Assembly (NCBI RefSeq): GCF_916700565.1
Contig: NZ_CAKAKO010000004.1
Span: 744,001-808,000, forward strand
DNA from: Xenophilus sp. Marseille-Q4582
Lineage (GTDB): Bacteria; Pseudomonadota; Gammaproteobacteria; Burkholderiales; Burkholderiaceae_C
Length of the DNA stretch: 64,000 nucleotides
Direction of reading: 5' to 3'
Every line of letters starts with the position of its first letter. The first letter of the stretch is position 1. The notes below the pieces were generated by a model. It saw only the letters and a list, made by a program, of their open reading frames with translations, made no database searches and was not told the origin of the DNA. A program made the position numbers and the translations under genes. Positions 1 to 6,423 of the stretch are shown piece by piece.

Positions 1-29
1 GGCCGCTTATGAGGCGGCGCGGGGCGAGG

Positions 30-245
30 TCAATCGTCCTCGGGAAGATCGGGCAGGGGCTGCTGCAGCAGGTTATTGATGACCTGCTGGCGGAAGTCGG
101 TCAACTTCTGGGCGTAGCGCGGTATCTCTTCCAGCTTTGCGCCCGCCACGCCGTAGACCAGCAGTTCCGGCTTCGTAGACAGGATGATCTCGATGTATCG
201 ATCCGCAAGCTCTGCGGCGGCGTTGATCTTGGCTTCGTCTGACAT
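30..245 (-). CDS. Small hypothetical phage protein
   Basis: This 71-residue protein has mixed alpha-helical composition and an acidic end (LPDLPEDD). I do not recognise a family. The start is supported by a GGAGGGG ribosome site three bases upstream. It lies on the minus strand on the far side of the toxin-antitoxin pair and reads leftwards out of the window, so it is probably part of the accessory region beyond the repressor. The plus-strand frame across the same bases looks like a shadow, since it lacks a ribosome site. Confidence 0.6.
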   Translation of the reverse strand: MSDEAKINAAAELADRYIEIILSTKPELLVYGVAGAKLEEIPRYAQKLTDFRQQVINNLLQQPLPDLPEDD

Positions 246-338
246 ATCCCCTCCAGGGTGGTTGTGGACCAGCCATCCTAGTCAGCGCCTTGCGGATTGA
301 CCATGACCAATCGCCCCATGCCCTCCAACCTCAAGACG

Positions 339-362
339 AAAAAAAGCCCGCCGAAGCGGGCT
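339..362 (-). terminator. Intrinsic terminator for leftward transcription
   Basis: A 7-bp GC-rich stem (AGCCCGC / GCGGGCT) closes on a CGAA tetraloop. On the minus strand it is followed by seven T residues. It lies between the HicB-HicA pair and the 30-245 gene, so it would stop leftward transcripts before that gene. Confidence 0.75.
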
Positions 363-465
363 GTGTGGGGCATGGCTGGACGAACGATCAGTTGTATTTG
401 CCGCAGCGCAGCACGGTTGTTCGGGTAGGTCCTACGTTCGGGCCTACCGAATGGGGCAAAATCAG

Positions 466-488
466 GTGTTTACAGGCACTGTAAGCAC
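466..488. promoter_or_regulatory. Palindrome upstream of the HicB-like gene, candidate operator
   Basis: GTGTTTACAG, GCA, CTGTAAGCAC forms an inverted repeat with 9 of 10 matching pairs. It lies 65 bases before the antitoxin start and also contains a TTTACA that could serve as a -35 box. Toxin-antitoxin operons are usually autoregulated at such sites. That use is inferred, because this antitoxin shows no clear DNA-binding domain. The 246-553 stretch holds this site, the terminator above and a second imperfect repeat around 421-450, and no gene. Confidence 0.45.
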
Positions 489-553
489 ACGCTGTGAAGC
501 GTCCTGAGACTGTCTTTCAAACGACTCGTGAGAGTCGAGAACAGGAGTCTGAT

Positions 554-823
554 ATGTATCGAGTTGGGTTTCCGGGATGGAAGCTGGCGGCTCGCTTTGG
601 TAGGCCGCTCGTTTTCAACATTGAAGTGTTGAAGGATGAAGAGGCAGGGGTCTTTGTGGCGACTAGCCCTGATTTGCGGGGCCTTGTGGCCGAAGCAGCC
701 ACCCTTGAAGAACTGTTCCATGAGGTGCGCCTAGGCGCTGACGCGCTTATCACCGAACAAGTGCACGGGCGTGCCAAATCCGAGGCCAGGCTGGCTTGGA
801 GTGGAGAGTTCTGCCCCGCATGA
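554..823 (+). CDS. HicB-like antitoxin (DUF1902 type)
   Basis: This 89-residue protein is mostly the partial RNase H fold of HicB/DUF1902 antitoxins: a beta-strand FNIEVLKDEEAG, the ATSPDLRGLVAEA turn and an LEELFHEV helix. It should bind and block the HicA-like mRNA interferase encoded next. Its last 20 or so residues are too short for the helix-turn-helix or ribbon-helix-helix domain many HicB proteins carry. The chosen start at 554 has AGGAG eight bases upstream, better than an earlier ATG at 494. It overlaps the toxin gene by four bases (ATGA). The order is antitoxin first, the reverse of the usual hicA-hicB order. Confidence 0.75.
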   Translation: MYRVGFPGWKLAARFGRPLVFNIEVLKDEEAGVFVATSPDLRGLVAEAATLEELFHEVRLGADALITEQVHGRAKSEARLAWSGEFCPA

Positions 824-1008
824 GGAGCTACTACCCTCAAGTTATAGCCATGCTCAAGGAGCATGGCTTTTCTTTTGATGGGGCAGGCAAAGGCTCCCAC
901 GAGTTCTATCGCAAGGGCGCAATCAGGGTGATGGTTTCATACAACTGCTACTCTCGCCACACCGCCAACGGCATCATGAGAGACGCGGGCATCACGCACA
1001 AGTTCTAA
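820..1008 (+). CDS. HicA-like mRNA interferase toxin
   Basis: This 62-residue protein has the dsRBD-like HicA fold: an initial helix (YPQVIAMLKEHGF), then GKGSHEFYRKG with the expected catalytic histidine at residue 27, and a final helix. The family cleaves mRNA during stress or when antitoxin is lost. The ATGA overlap with the antitoxin at 820-823 implies coupled translation. A terminator follows at once, so the pair is a self-contained unit. In a prophage it may stabilise lysogeny or abort infection by other phages; either role is inference. Confidence 0.75.
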   Translation: MRSYYPQVIAMLKEHGFSFDGAGKGSHEFYRKGAIRVMVSYNCYSRHTANGIMRDAGITHKF

Positions 1009-1031
1009 GGCCTCCTAGGGGCCTTTTCTTT
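1007..1031 (+). terminator. Terminator of the HicB-HicA unit
   Basis: AAGGCC and GGCCTT form a short stem around the toxin stop codon, followed by TTTCTTT. The position right after the toxin gene fits an intrinsic terminator, although the stem is short. Confidence 0.55.
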
Positions 1032-1165
1032 GCCTACCTAAACGACTCCGGCACAACCAGCCTCACCCCGCCACCTTCCCGCCCTTGGGGTAGCTCACGC
1101 GCTGCCTCAATCCGTCTCGCAGTCGAAGCCGCCGCGGACTCGGCGGCAGGAGGTTGTGTGGCCGG

Positions 1166-1714
1166 TCATAGGATCGTCTTCCCGTCCAGCGTCAGCGAGG
1201 TGATGCGCTTCTGGGACTTGCTCACGGTACAGGATGCGGTGGTGGCGACGTCCAGGCCCAGGCCGTTGCGCATCCTTGCCATCTTGGTCGAGTTGCCCCA
1301 GGCGAAGTAGGCTTCATCGCCTGACCCGTGATCGACAACGTAAGGGATTTCGGCCTTGTCCGGATCGCGGGCTATCCGCTTGAGCGCCATCTGGCACATG
1401 ACCAGCGCGTCTGAAGAATCGAACGCACGCGGCGCACTGGGGCCGGAGTTCTTTCCGCTGCCGGCACTGCATGAGCCGATGATGATCGCGGCCAGGAATG
1501 CCATCCCGATCCAGAAGTTTCTCTTGGTCTTCTTCTGCTCTGCTGCGTACTTTTTCAGGGCGGCACCATGCTCAGCCATGTCCGGGAATGTGCCCGCATA
1601 GGCCTCACCATCGCCCGCGGGCGGGGGAGTCTCAACTGGCGCACCGCAACGCGGACACGCCGCCGCCTTATCGCTGACCTGCTTGCCGCACTCGGTGCAG
1701 TTGATCAGTGCCAT
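1166..1714 (-). CDS. Zinc-ribbon membrane protein
   Basis: This 182-residue protein begins with a zinc ribbon (C6-x2-C9 and C20-x2-C23 in the ECGKQVSDKAAACPRCGAP segment). A charged linker (KKYAAEQKKTKRN) and one membrane helix (FWIGMAFLAAIIIGS) follow, with a small globular domain after. It is probably an inner-membrane protein with the ribbon in the cytoplasm. Function is unknown. It lies downstream of the repressor and the small lipoprotein on the same strand, so all three are probably expressed in the lysogen. That position suits lysogenic-conversion or exclusion genes. Confidence 0.7.
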   Translation of the reverse strand: MALINCTECGKQVSDKAAACPRCGAPVETPPPAGDGEAYAGTFPDMAEHGAALKKYAAEQKKTKRNFWIGMAFLAAIIIGSCSAGSGKNSGPSAPRAFDSSDALVMCQMALKRIARDPDKAEIPYVVDHGSGDEAYFAWGNSTKMARMRNGLGLDVATTASCTVSKSQKRITSLTLDGKTIL

Positions 1715-1721
1715 GTCAAGC

Positions 1722-1955
1722 TTACTCAGGCTTGCAGTTCATGCCGGTGGTCGTGTGGTAGCTGCAGAAGTGGCGCTTACCCTTGCAGACCGCCTCGAAG
1801 GTGTGCGTTCCGGACAAGGTCGCCTCCTCATTGACGATCTGGATTTCTCTGGCCGGACACCCAATCACGCCCGACGACAGGTCCTGCGAAATACGCGTAC
1901 TGGTGCAGCCTGCCAGGACTGCCATTGCAGCGGCGGCCAAAGCCAATCGAATCAT
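1722..1955 (-). CDS. Small prophage lipoprotein
   Basis: A 77-residue lipoprotein: a short hydrophobic signal (ALAAAAMAVLAGC) ends in a lipobox with the acylated cysteine at residue 17. A small domain with four more cysteines follows. The start at 1955 has GGAG six bases upstream, better spaced than the in-frame ATG at 1961. It lies between the repressor and the zinc-ribbon gene and is likely expressed from the repressor promoter. Small lysogen-expressed lipoproteins often block superinfection; that role is inferred only from position. Confidence 0.65.
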   Translation of the reverse strand: MIRLALAAAAMAVLAGCTSTRISQDLSSGVIGCPAREIQIVNEEATLSGTHTFEAVCKGKRHFCSYHTTTGMNCKPE

Positions 1956-2033
1956 TCCCATCTCCGTTGGTTGAAACTCGATGTTACGCATTCGTCGGGG
2001 TCGCGCAACCTGGGAATGCTCACAGTTGGTGCG

Positions 2034-2705
2034 CTAGTGCTCCTTGGGTCTGCGGTACTTTCGGCGATGCTCCACCATGACGCCGATAACAGTCAGCTTG
2101 TGCTCTGCACTGCTGATCGTCGGATAGTCAGGGTTGAGCGGCACCAGGTCAAACAGATCCTGTCCCGCCAGGTCCACGCCCCTCAATCGGTACTTCTTGA
2201 AGGTTGCCTCCTGCTTGTGGTTCTTTGCCACCACGAAGTCGCCTGCGCGGGGGGCTAGATGTGGGTCTATGAAGACCCGGTCGCCCTCCAAGAAGTCGGG
2301 CTCCATGGACTTGCCTTCCAGCTCCAAGACGAACGTCCACTTTGACCAATCGTCGTCGCCGTACTCGATATCGAACCCGTCGCCGGGAGCGTAGGGGTCT
2401 GAGATCTCCTTGACCAGCCCGGCTTGCACCGCCGAAATCACGGGATACGGTCGTTTTCCACCGCTCACCGGCTTGGCGTTCATGTCGCCAGGAAATGACT
2501 CCAGCCCCCAGTGCGACGGTCCGGCCACGTCAGCGAAGTAGGCCCAGAGCTTGGGCAGCTTACCTTTGCTGATAGTGCCTCGATTGATCCAGTCTTGAAT
2601 TGAAGGCGGCTTAACGCCGAAGTGCTGGGCTACATCCACCTTCTGGACGCCCTTTTTTTCAATGGCCTCAGCGATGGCGCGGCCAAGCTCAATACCTGTA
2701 AGCAT
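2034..2705 (-). CDS. CI/LexA-type prophage repressor (S24 peptidase)
   Basis: A 223-residue repressor. Residues 10-50 form a helix-turn-helix (VDVAQHFGVKPPSIQDWI). The C-terminal half is an S24 autoprotease with catalytic serine 133 (GKSMEPDF) and lysine near 170 (ATFKKYR), 37 residues apart as in LexA. The likely self-cleavage site is Ala95-Gly96 (SAVQAGLV). It should hold the lytic promoters off and be inactivated by RecA after DNA damage, making the prophage SOS-inducible. It diverges from the Cro-like gene across a 77-bp region holding several TAGGCGA repeats. Confidence 0.93.
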   Translation of the reverse strand: MLTGIELGRAIAEAIEKKGVQKVDVAQHFGVKPPSIQDWINRGTISKGKLPKLWAYFADVAGPSHWGLESFPGDMNAKPVSGGKRPYPVISAVQAGLVKEISDPYAPGDGFDIEYGDDDWSKWTFVLELEGKSMEPDFLEGDRVFIDPHLAPRAGDFVVAKNHKQEATFKKYRLRGVDLAGQDLFDLVPLNPDYPTISSAEHKLTVIGVMVEHRRKYRRPKEH

Positions 2706-2765
2706 CGCCTAATGCTCGACTAGGCGACACCGAATAGGCAATTCCTGTTGCAAGCGAGTAGGCGA
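2705..2765. promoter_or_regulatory. Operator array between repressor and Cro-like gene
   Basis: The heptamer TAGGCGA occurs at 2721-2727 and 2759-2765, TAGGCAA at 2735-2741, and the inverted copy TCGCCTA at 2705-2711, which touches the repressor start codon. A further GCCTAA lies inside the Cro-like start. The copies occupy the divergent promoter region, as expected for sites shared by CI and Cro. Which protein prefers which copy cannot be read from sequence. Confidence 0.65.
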
Positions 2766-2782
2766 AGCCTTATCATGAGGCC

Positions 2783-3076
2783 GTGCCTAATCCAATCGAC
2801 CTCGCTGTAAAGCACGCCGGCAGTCAGGCTGCGCTGGCGCGCCTCCTGAATGTTGCCACCCCCACTGTCAATCAGTGGGTCGCTGGCGAGCGGCCTGTCC
2901 CAGAGGAGCGCGCAGTCCACATCGAGCGGCTCACTTCTGGCGCGGTGCTTGTGGAGGCGATGCGTCCTGATCGCCGCTGGGTACGCATCAAGGATCGGTC
3001 CTGGCCTCACCCATCCGGCCGTCCGGCGCTGGATGTCGGCATGCCCGCTCTCGCCACCGAGAAGGAGGGCGCATGA
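2783..3076 (+). CDS. Cro-like regulator (YdaS-type helix-turn-helix)
   Basis: A 97-residue protein whose first 60 residues match the YdaS/Cro style: AVKHAGSQAALARLLNVATP then VNQWVAGERPVPEERA. Such proteins bind operators to shut off the repressor gene and start the lytic cycle. The start is GTG with TGAGG upstream, and it lies directly across the operator region from the repressor. The C-terminal 35 residues are variable and proline-rich. It overlaps the next gene by four bases. Confidence 0.8.
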   Translation: MPNPIDLAVKHAGSQAALARLLNVATPTVNQWVAGERPVPEERAVHIERLTSGAVLVEAMRPDRRWVRIKDRSWPHPSGRPALDVGMPALATEKEGA

Positions 3077-3369
3077 GCACGGTCCGCTCCCCGGACATGC
3101 GCGACGCCTTGGCGCGCATTCGATCTGGAAACAACCGGGCAGTTCTCGATGGGGCGATTGCCCTGACCCTTCGTTGGGGACAGATCGCGGGTCGCAGTGT
3201 TCGCCATCCCATTCGGCCGACTGAGCTGCTGGAGCTTGACCCCACAGGCAGCAGCTTGCTTGCTGCTGCGTTCGAGCTCCGCGAATTGCTAGCCCAAAGC
3301 CCGCAAGGTCGGCAGGCCCTGCGTGATTTCGGTTTTCAGCCATTCCTTGAGCACATCGAAGGTGAATGA
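3073..3369 (+). CDS. Hypothetical early protein
   Basis: A 98-residue protein coupled to the Cro-like gene by an ATGA overlap. It is largely helical (RDALARIRSGNNRAV, LLAAAFELRELLAQS) and I recognise no family. Its last 80 bases run antisense through the end of the minus-strand DUF2513 gene, so the two genes converge and overlap. Coupled position suggests expression at the onset of lytic growth. Confidence 0.6.
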   Translation: MSTVRSPDMRDALARIRSGNNRAVLDGAIALTLRWGQIAGRSVRHPIRPTELLELDPTGSSLLAAAFELRELLAQSPQGRQALRDFGFQPFLEHIEGE

Positions 3370-3663
3370 CATGCCTGGCTTGAGTACGTTGGCCTTCGCC
3401 TTCTTCCAGAGCGTGTCGTCGCGGATCGCATCCGTGAACTCGCACCCCGCCCAGGTCAGCCTGAACACAAAGGCATACCTCGCTTCGGAGGTGCCCACGC
3501 CATCCTGCGCAATTGCTTTGATCAGCCCCGCTTCCTGCAGCCATATGACGTGCGTCACAAAGTCTTCCTCTGCGACCCCTTCCAAGGCCGTCAGCTGCTC
3601 GCCATACGGCAGCGCCGCAGTCTCCAGCGCGATGCGCCTGATCAAGTCCATGTCTCGCTTCAT
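3289..3663 (-). CDS. DUF2513 family protein
   Basis: A 124-residue protein with the characteristic MKRDMDLIRRI start of DUF2513 proteins, common in prophages and of unknown function. The segments FVTHVIWLQEAGLIKA and LTWAGCEFTDAIRD fit a winged-helix-like fold. I chose the start at 3663; the same frame stays open for a further 100 codons, but that part is arginine-rich shadow of the opposite gene. It is transcribed against the early operon and its end overlaps the upstream hypothetical gene. Confidence 0.8.
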   Translation of the reverse strand: MKRDMDLIRRIALETAALPYGEQLTALEGVAEEDFVTHVIWLQEAGLIKAIAQDGVGTSEARYAFVFRLTWAGCEFTDAIRDDTLWKKAKANVLKPGMSFTFDVLKEWLKTEITQGLPTLRALG

Positions 3664-3725
3664 TGGTCGGCTCTCCGGTGTTGAGTTGGGCCAGCAGATT
3701 CTCTCCCCCGAGAAGGAGGCTAGCC

Positions 3726-4370
3726 ATGGGTGAGCGCACCATCGAACTGCGCCCCGGCGAGTCGCTGACCTTTGCCGATGGCACGCGCGTGTTTGTGCGT
3801 GCTGCCGATGGCGAGCAGGAGCAATCGACGGGCTGGCCCCCGATCCCTCGCATCTGGCGCTTCGTGGGCGAGCAAGGCCCCGAGCTTGAAACGACGGCGC
3901 CGTCCAAGCGCCAAGCCGCCGAAATCCGCACATTGCCAGAACTGCGCGATGTCGTCGTTGCACTGCAGGAGCAGGCGGACGAAAAGATCGACCTCCTGGG
4001 CGAGCTGATCTCCATCCGTGAGCAAATGCTTGCGCTCACAGAGTCCGTGCTGAACGGCGGCAGCGCAGGCGCATCCATTCCGGCAGACGAAGTGCCCACG
4101 CTTGCTGACGTGCTCGAAGAACTGCGGGCGAGCCGCGCGCTGCTGGAGCGCCAGACCGCCGTGCTGGCTTGGTCCCAACTGCTCCAGCGCGACCCCTTCA
4201 GTCCTTCGCCGCTTGACCCTGAACAAGCTGCGCAAGAAGCGCATTCGACTGCTCTTGCAGCTCGATCAACCGCTTCAGGGTTAGACCTAGCTCGCGTTGA
4301 TTCGCTGTCACCGTCCGTGCGAACTCCGGGAAGTCCTTCAGTGGGTTCGGCGCAAGAGGCACGCGAGTGA
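3726..4370 (+). CDS. Early protein with a tape-measure-like VGE-GPEL motif
   Basis: A 214-residue protein with a strong AAGGAGG ribosome site six bases before ATG 3726. Residues 35-55 carry WRFVGEQGPELETTAPSK, nearly the same as WRIVGERGPELEFTAPSR in the tape measure C-terminus at about 32,800. Helical, coiled-coil-prone segments follow (LRDVVVALQEQADEKIDLL, LEELRASRALLERQ), also as in the tape measure. The last 60 residues are low-complexity and lie antisense to the next gene, so the true end might differ. Function unknown. Confidence 0.6.
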   Translation: MGERTIELRPGESLTFADGTRVFVRAADGEQEQSTGWPPIPRIWRFVGEQGPELETTAPSKRQAAEIRTLPELRDVVVALQEQADEKIDLLGELISIREQMLALTESVLNGGSAGASIPADEVPTLADVLEELRASRALLERQTAVLAWSQLLQRDPFSPSPLDPEQAAQEAHSTALAARSTASGLDLARVDSLSPSVRTPGSPSVGSAQEARE

Positions 4371-4386
4371 ATTCCATGTCGTTCAT
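4198..4386 (-). CDS. Small coiled-coil protein, antisense to the preceding gene
   Basis: A 62-residue protein with a GGAGGGG ribosome site before its ATG. The C-terminal half (LGLTLKRLIELQEQSNALLAQLV) has heptad spacing of leucines and should form a short coiled coil. It overlaps the end of the plus-strand gene for about 170 bases. Either both are real and convergent, or the plus-strand gene stops being meaningful here. Unknown function. Confidence 0.5.
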   Translation of the reverse strand: MNDMEFTRVPLAPNPLKDFPEFARTVTANQRELGLTLKRLIELQEQSNALLAQLVQGQAAKD

Positions 4387-4468
4387 GTTCGCCCCTCCAG
4401 GGGATGGTTGTTGTGGTGACGCCATTCTGCCCCTGGAGGGCGCGGGCACCCACACCGGAATCTGACCC

Positions 4469-4576
4469 ATGGCCGCCTTCATCGCCACCGCCTTGCTGAC
4501 TGCCTTGGCCGTCGCCGCCCTGATCGACCTGGCTATCCAAGTCAGGCGCGAGCCCAACGAGGGAGAGGCTGAGTAG
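4469..4576 (+). CDS. Tiny single-pass membrane protein
   Basis: A 35-residue open frame begins MAAFIATALLTALAVAALI and ends with a charged tail (QVRREPNEGEAE). It would form one inner-membrane helix with the tail in the cytoplasm. No clear ribosome site is seen (ATCTGACCC upstream). It fills the gap before the CII-like gene and may be real, but evidence is limited to composition. Confidence 0.35.
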   Translation: MAAFIATALLTALAVAALIDLAIQVRREPNEGEAE

Positions 4577-4653
4577 GGCTGAGGCATGTACGTGTTTCAT
4601 GGCCTCTATTTTTTTGCCTCCCATTGATAACTCCAGATAAGGACTGATAGCAG

Positions 4654-5043
4654 ATGGCATCAACCGTTATCACTGCCCTCCGCGCCGAGAAGAAGGACCA
4701 ACTTACGCTGGACTTCACGCCTGGGCTGACGGATCGTCACCTGTCGCTGCGCGACTGCATCGCGGCGGGCGTCTACCAGCGTGGGCTCGGGCGCGTCGCC
4801 ATCGATCTGAATCAGGCCCCCGGAAACCTTTCTGTGCAGTTGAGCGAGGACCCGTCCCGCAACTTCTCGGTGGACTCCCTTGAACGGTACATCGAGAAGA
4901 CCGGGGACACGACGCCCGTGATGTATCTGGTCGAGAAGTTCTTGGCGCCAGATGCCCGCCCGAAGAACGCCAAGCAAGTGCAGGTCATCAAGGACCAGAT
5001 GATCGAAATGATGCGGCAACTCGAATCGCTGGGGGCCGCATGA
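4654..5043 (+). CDS. CII/CP76-like early regulator
   Basis: A 129-residue protein. The central part (LSLRDCIAAGVYQRG, APGNLSVQLSEDPSRNFSVDSLERYIEKTGD) resembles phage CII/CP76 regulators, in which a helix-turn-helix is followed by a helical tail. It should bind DNA and take part in the lysis-lysogeny decision or early transcription. The start has AAGGA ten bases upstream. It opens the main rightward early operon and overlaps the next gene by four bases. Confidence 0.6.
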   Translation: MASTVITALRAEKKDQLTLDFTPGLTDRHLSLRDCIAAGVYQRGLGRVAIDLNQAPGNLSVQLSEDPSRNFSVDSLERYIEKTGDTTPVMYLVEKFLAPDARPKNAKQVQVIKDQMIEMMRQLESLGAA

Positions 5044-5261
5044 GGTTGCGCAGAGACACATGGGAGAAGTTGCTTCGTCGGTGGTCGGACATGCCCGAGT
5101 CGGCGGAAAGAAATCTTCTGTTGGCCGTCATGGCGCAGGCCATCGCTGACGAGCAATCGGATGCGGAAAATCAAAAAAGGACCCCCGACTTCCGGAGGGG
5201 ATTCTTCGTCAATGGCCTCAAGAGTACTGCGCGGCCGCCGGTGTTGGGCACAACTACTTGA
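5040..5261 (+). CDS. Hypothetical early protein, possibly frame-broken
   Basis: The frame as it stands encodes 73 residues. The first 45 (WEKLLRRWSDMPESAERNLLLAVMAQAI) look like a normal phage protein; the last 25 (FRRGFFVNGLKS...) look like out-of-frame translation. If one base were added to the run of six A at 5172-5177, the frame would instead continue through KKDPRLPEGILRQWPQEY to a stop at 5305, which overlaps the next start in ATGA fashion. I infer a one-base deletion, sequencing error or frameshift site. Function unknown. Confidence 0.55.
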   Translation: MRLRRDTWEKLLRRWSDMPESAERNLLLAVMAQAIADEQSDAENQKRTPDFRRGFFVNGLKSTARPPVLGTTT

Positions 5262-5301
5262 TTGAGCAGTTGGAGCGCGCCGTGGCATTTGAGGAGGCCG
5301 C

Positions 5302-5490
5302 ATGAACGCCTTCCAGAACACCACCGGCGCCAGCATCGCGCGCGCTGACACGCAGTTGCGCCGCTCGAATCTCTCGCTGGCATCGCGCCGTCGTCGCACC
5401 CGCAAGCTCATCACGACCACCGTGAAGGCTGGGCCGTACACGCTGGCTCCTATCGGTCGGCTTCCGTCGCAGGCAATCACTCAGGCCTGA
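5302..5490 (+). CDS. Small basic hypothetical protein
   Basis: A 62-residue, strongly basic protein (SLASRRRRTRKLITTTVKAG). Its ATG overlaps the stop at 5305 of the frame that would result from repairing the A-run upstream, supporting coupled translation. The GAGGAGG run 6 bases before the start is a good ribosome site. The arginine-rich stretch could bind nucleic acid. No family recognised. Confidence 0.5.
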   Translation: MNAFQNTTGASIARADTQLRRSNLSLASRRRRTRKLITTTVKAGPYTLAPIGRLPSQAITQA

Positions 5491-5497
5491 GCAATCC

Positions 5498-5605
5498 ATG
5501 AACAAGCTGGCCTACATCGCAGCCTTCCTGCGCTACCTGTGGATTCACAGGTCGTGGTCGAGCGCGGTGTGGTGCATCCAACACGAGGGCAAGAAGTGGC
5601 ACTGA
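5498..5605 (+). CDS. Small hypothetical protein coupled to the ParB-like gene
   Basis: A 35-residue open frame with an amphipathic, tryptophan-rich sequence (LAYIAAFLRYLWIHRSW). It begins seven bases after the previous stop and overlaps the GTG start of the ParB-like gene. The arrangement suggests translational coupling, perhaps as a leader peptide. Too short to classify. Confidence 0.4.
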   Translation: MNKLAYIAAFLRYLWIHRSWSSAVWCIQHEGKKWH

Positions 5606-6423
5606 AGCAGCATCCTTTGTCGGCCGCATTCCCGGCCATGAGCGCCGAGGAGTACCAGGGGCTTGTTGACAGCATCACCGTGAACGGCGTGCTCAACCCC
5701 ATCACCGTCTTCGAGGGCATGGTGCTGGACGGTTGGCATCGCTACACGGCAGCGAACGAAGTTGGTGTGGATTGCCCGTCGGTAGAGCTGGCAGACGTTG
5801 ACCCGCGCGACTTCGTGATGGCGCAGAACAAGGCGCGTCGCCACACCACGCAGGCTCAGTTGGCGCTGGCGACCACCGCTGTGTTTGCCTGGTTCCCGGC
5901 TGACGGGGCGGCCCAAAGAGGGGGGGTCACACTGAATGTGACCCCCCCCAAGTCCAACGCGGAACTGGCCGCCATCGCAGGCGTTCACCCGAACACGATC
6001 ACCCAGGCGAAGACCGTACAGACGAAAGCTGCGCCCGAAGTCCAAGAGGCTGTGAAGCGCGGCGATATTGGTCTGCCCAAGGCCGCTGCCATCGCCAAGC
6101 TGCCCAAGGAGGAGCAGGCCGCCGCCATCCACAAGCCCGCGCCGAAGTCTGAACCGGTGGCTGTCAACGATGCCCCCGAATACGACGGCCCCAGCGAAGA
6201 GGAGCTGCGCGCCCATGCCCTGCAGGAGCAGGCTGACCGTGAGGCCCTCGACAAGCTGATGGAGTCGGATGACAAGCTCGCCGCCGCCTATGCCGAGATC
6301 AAGCGCCTCAACGCAGTGAACGCTGCGCTTGAGAGCCGCCTGCAGGGTCTCATGAACGAGAAGAACGAGGCCATTCGCATGGTCAAGAGCCTGCAGCGCA
6401 AGCTGGACAAGGTGGCCGCATGA
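5596..6423 (+). CDS. ParB-like partition/nuclease-domain protein
   Basis: A 275-residue protein. Residues 1-75 form a ParB/Srx domain (HPLSAAFPAMSAEEYQGL, VLDGWHRYTAANE), with the GWHRY motif in place of the ParB GERR. A helix-turn-helix follows (NAELAAIAGVHPNTITQAK), and the last 70 residues form a coiled coil (YAEIKRLNAVNAALESRL). Such phage proteins bind DNA and are linked to replication or gene control. I chose GTG 5596, where the conserved region begins; the open frame extends upstream to 5539 over the small coupled gene. It overlaps the helicase gene by four bases and holds a perfect 12-bp hairpin in its coding sequence. Confidence 0.82.
   Translation: MALKQHPLSAAFPAMSAEEYQGLVDSITVNGVLNPITVFEGMVLDGWHRYTAANEVGVDCPSVELADVDPRDFVMAQNKARRHTTQAQLALATTAVFAWFPADGAAQRGGVTLNVTPPKSNAELAAIAGVHPNTITQAKTVQTKAAPEVQEAVKRGDIGLPKAAAIAKLPKEEQAAAIHKPAPKSEPVAVNDAPEYDGPSEEELRAHALQEQADREALDKLMESDDKLAAAYAEIKRLNAVNAALESRLQGLMNEKNEAIRMVKSLQRKLDKVAA
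5920..5948. repeat. Perfect 12-bp hairpin inside the ParB-like gene
   Basis: Seven G plus TCACA (5920-5931), a CTGAA loop, then TGTGA plus seven C (5937-5948) form a perfect stem. It codes for the linker between the ParB and helix-turn-helix domains (RGGVTLNVTPP). A perfect palindrome within coding DNA could be a binding site for the encoded protein or an RNA control element; both are guesses. Confidence 0.7.

Noticed and set aside
2720-4663. A 647-codon open frame on the minus strand
   Set aside because: It runs antisense across the Cro-like gene and several small genes, with the Arg/Ser-rich composition of a GC-rich shadow and no domain. Only the 3289-3663 and 4198-4386 minus-strand frames look real.
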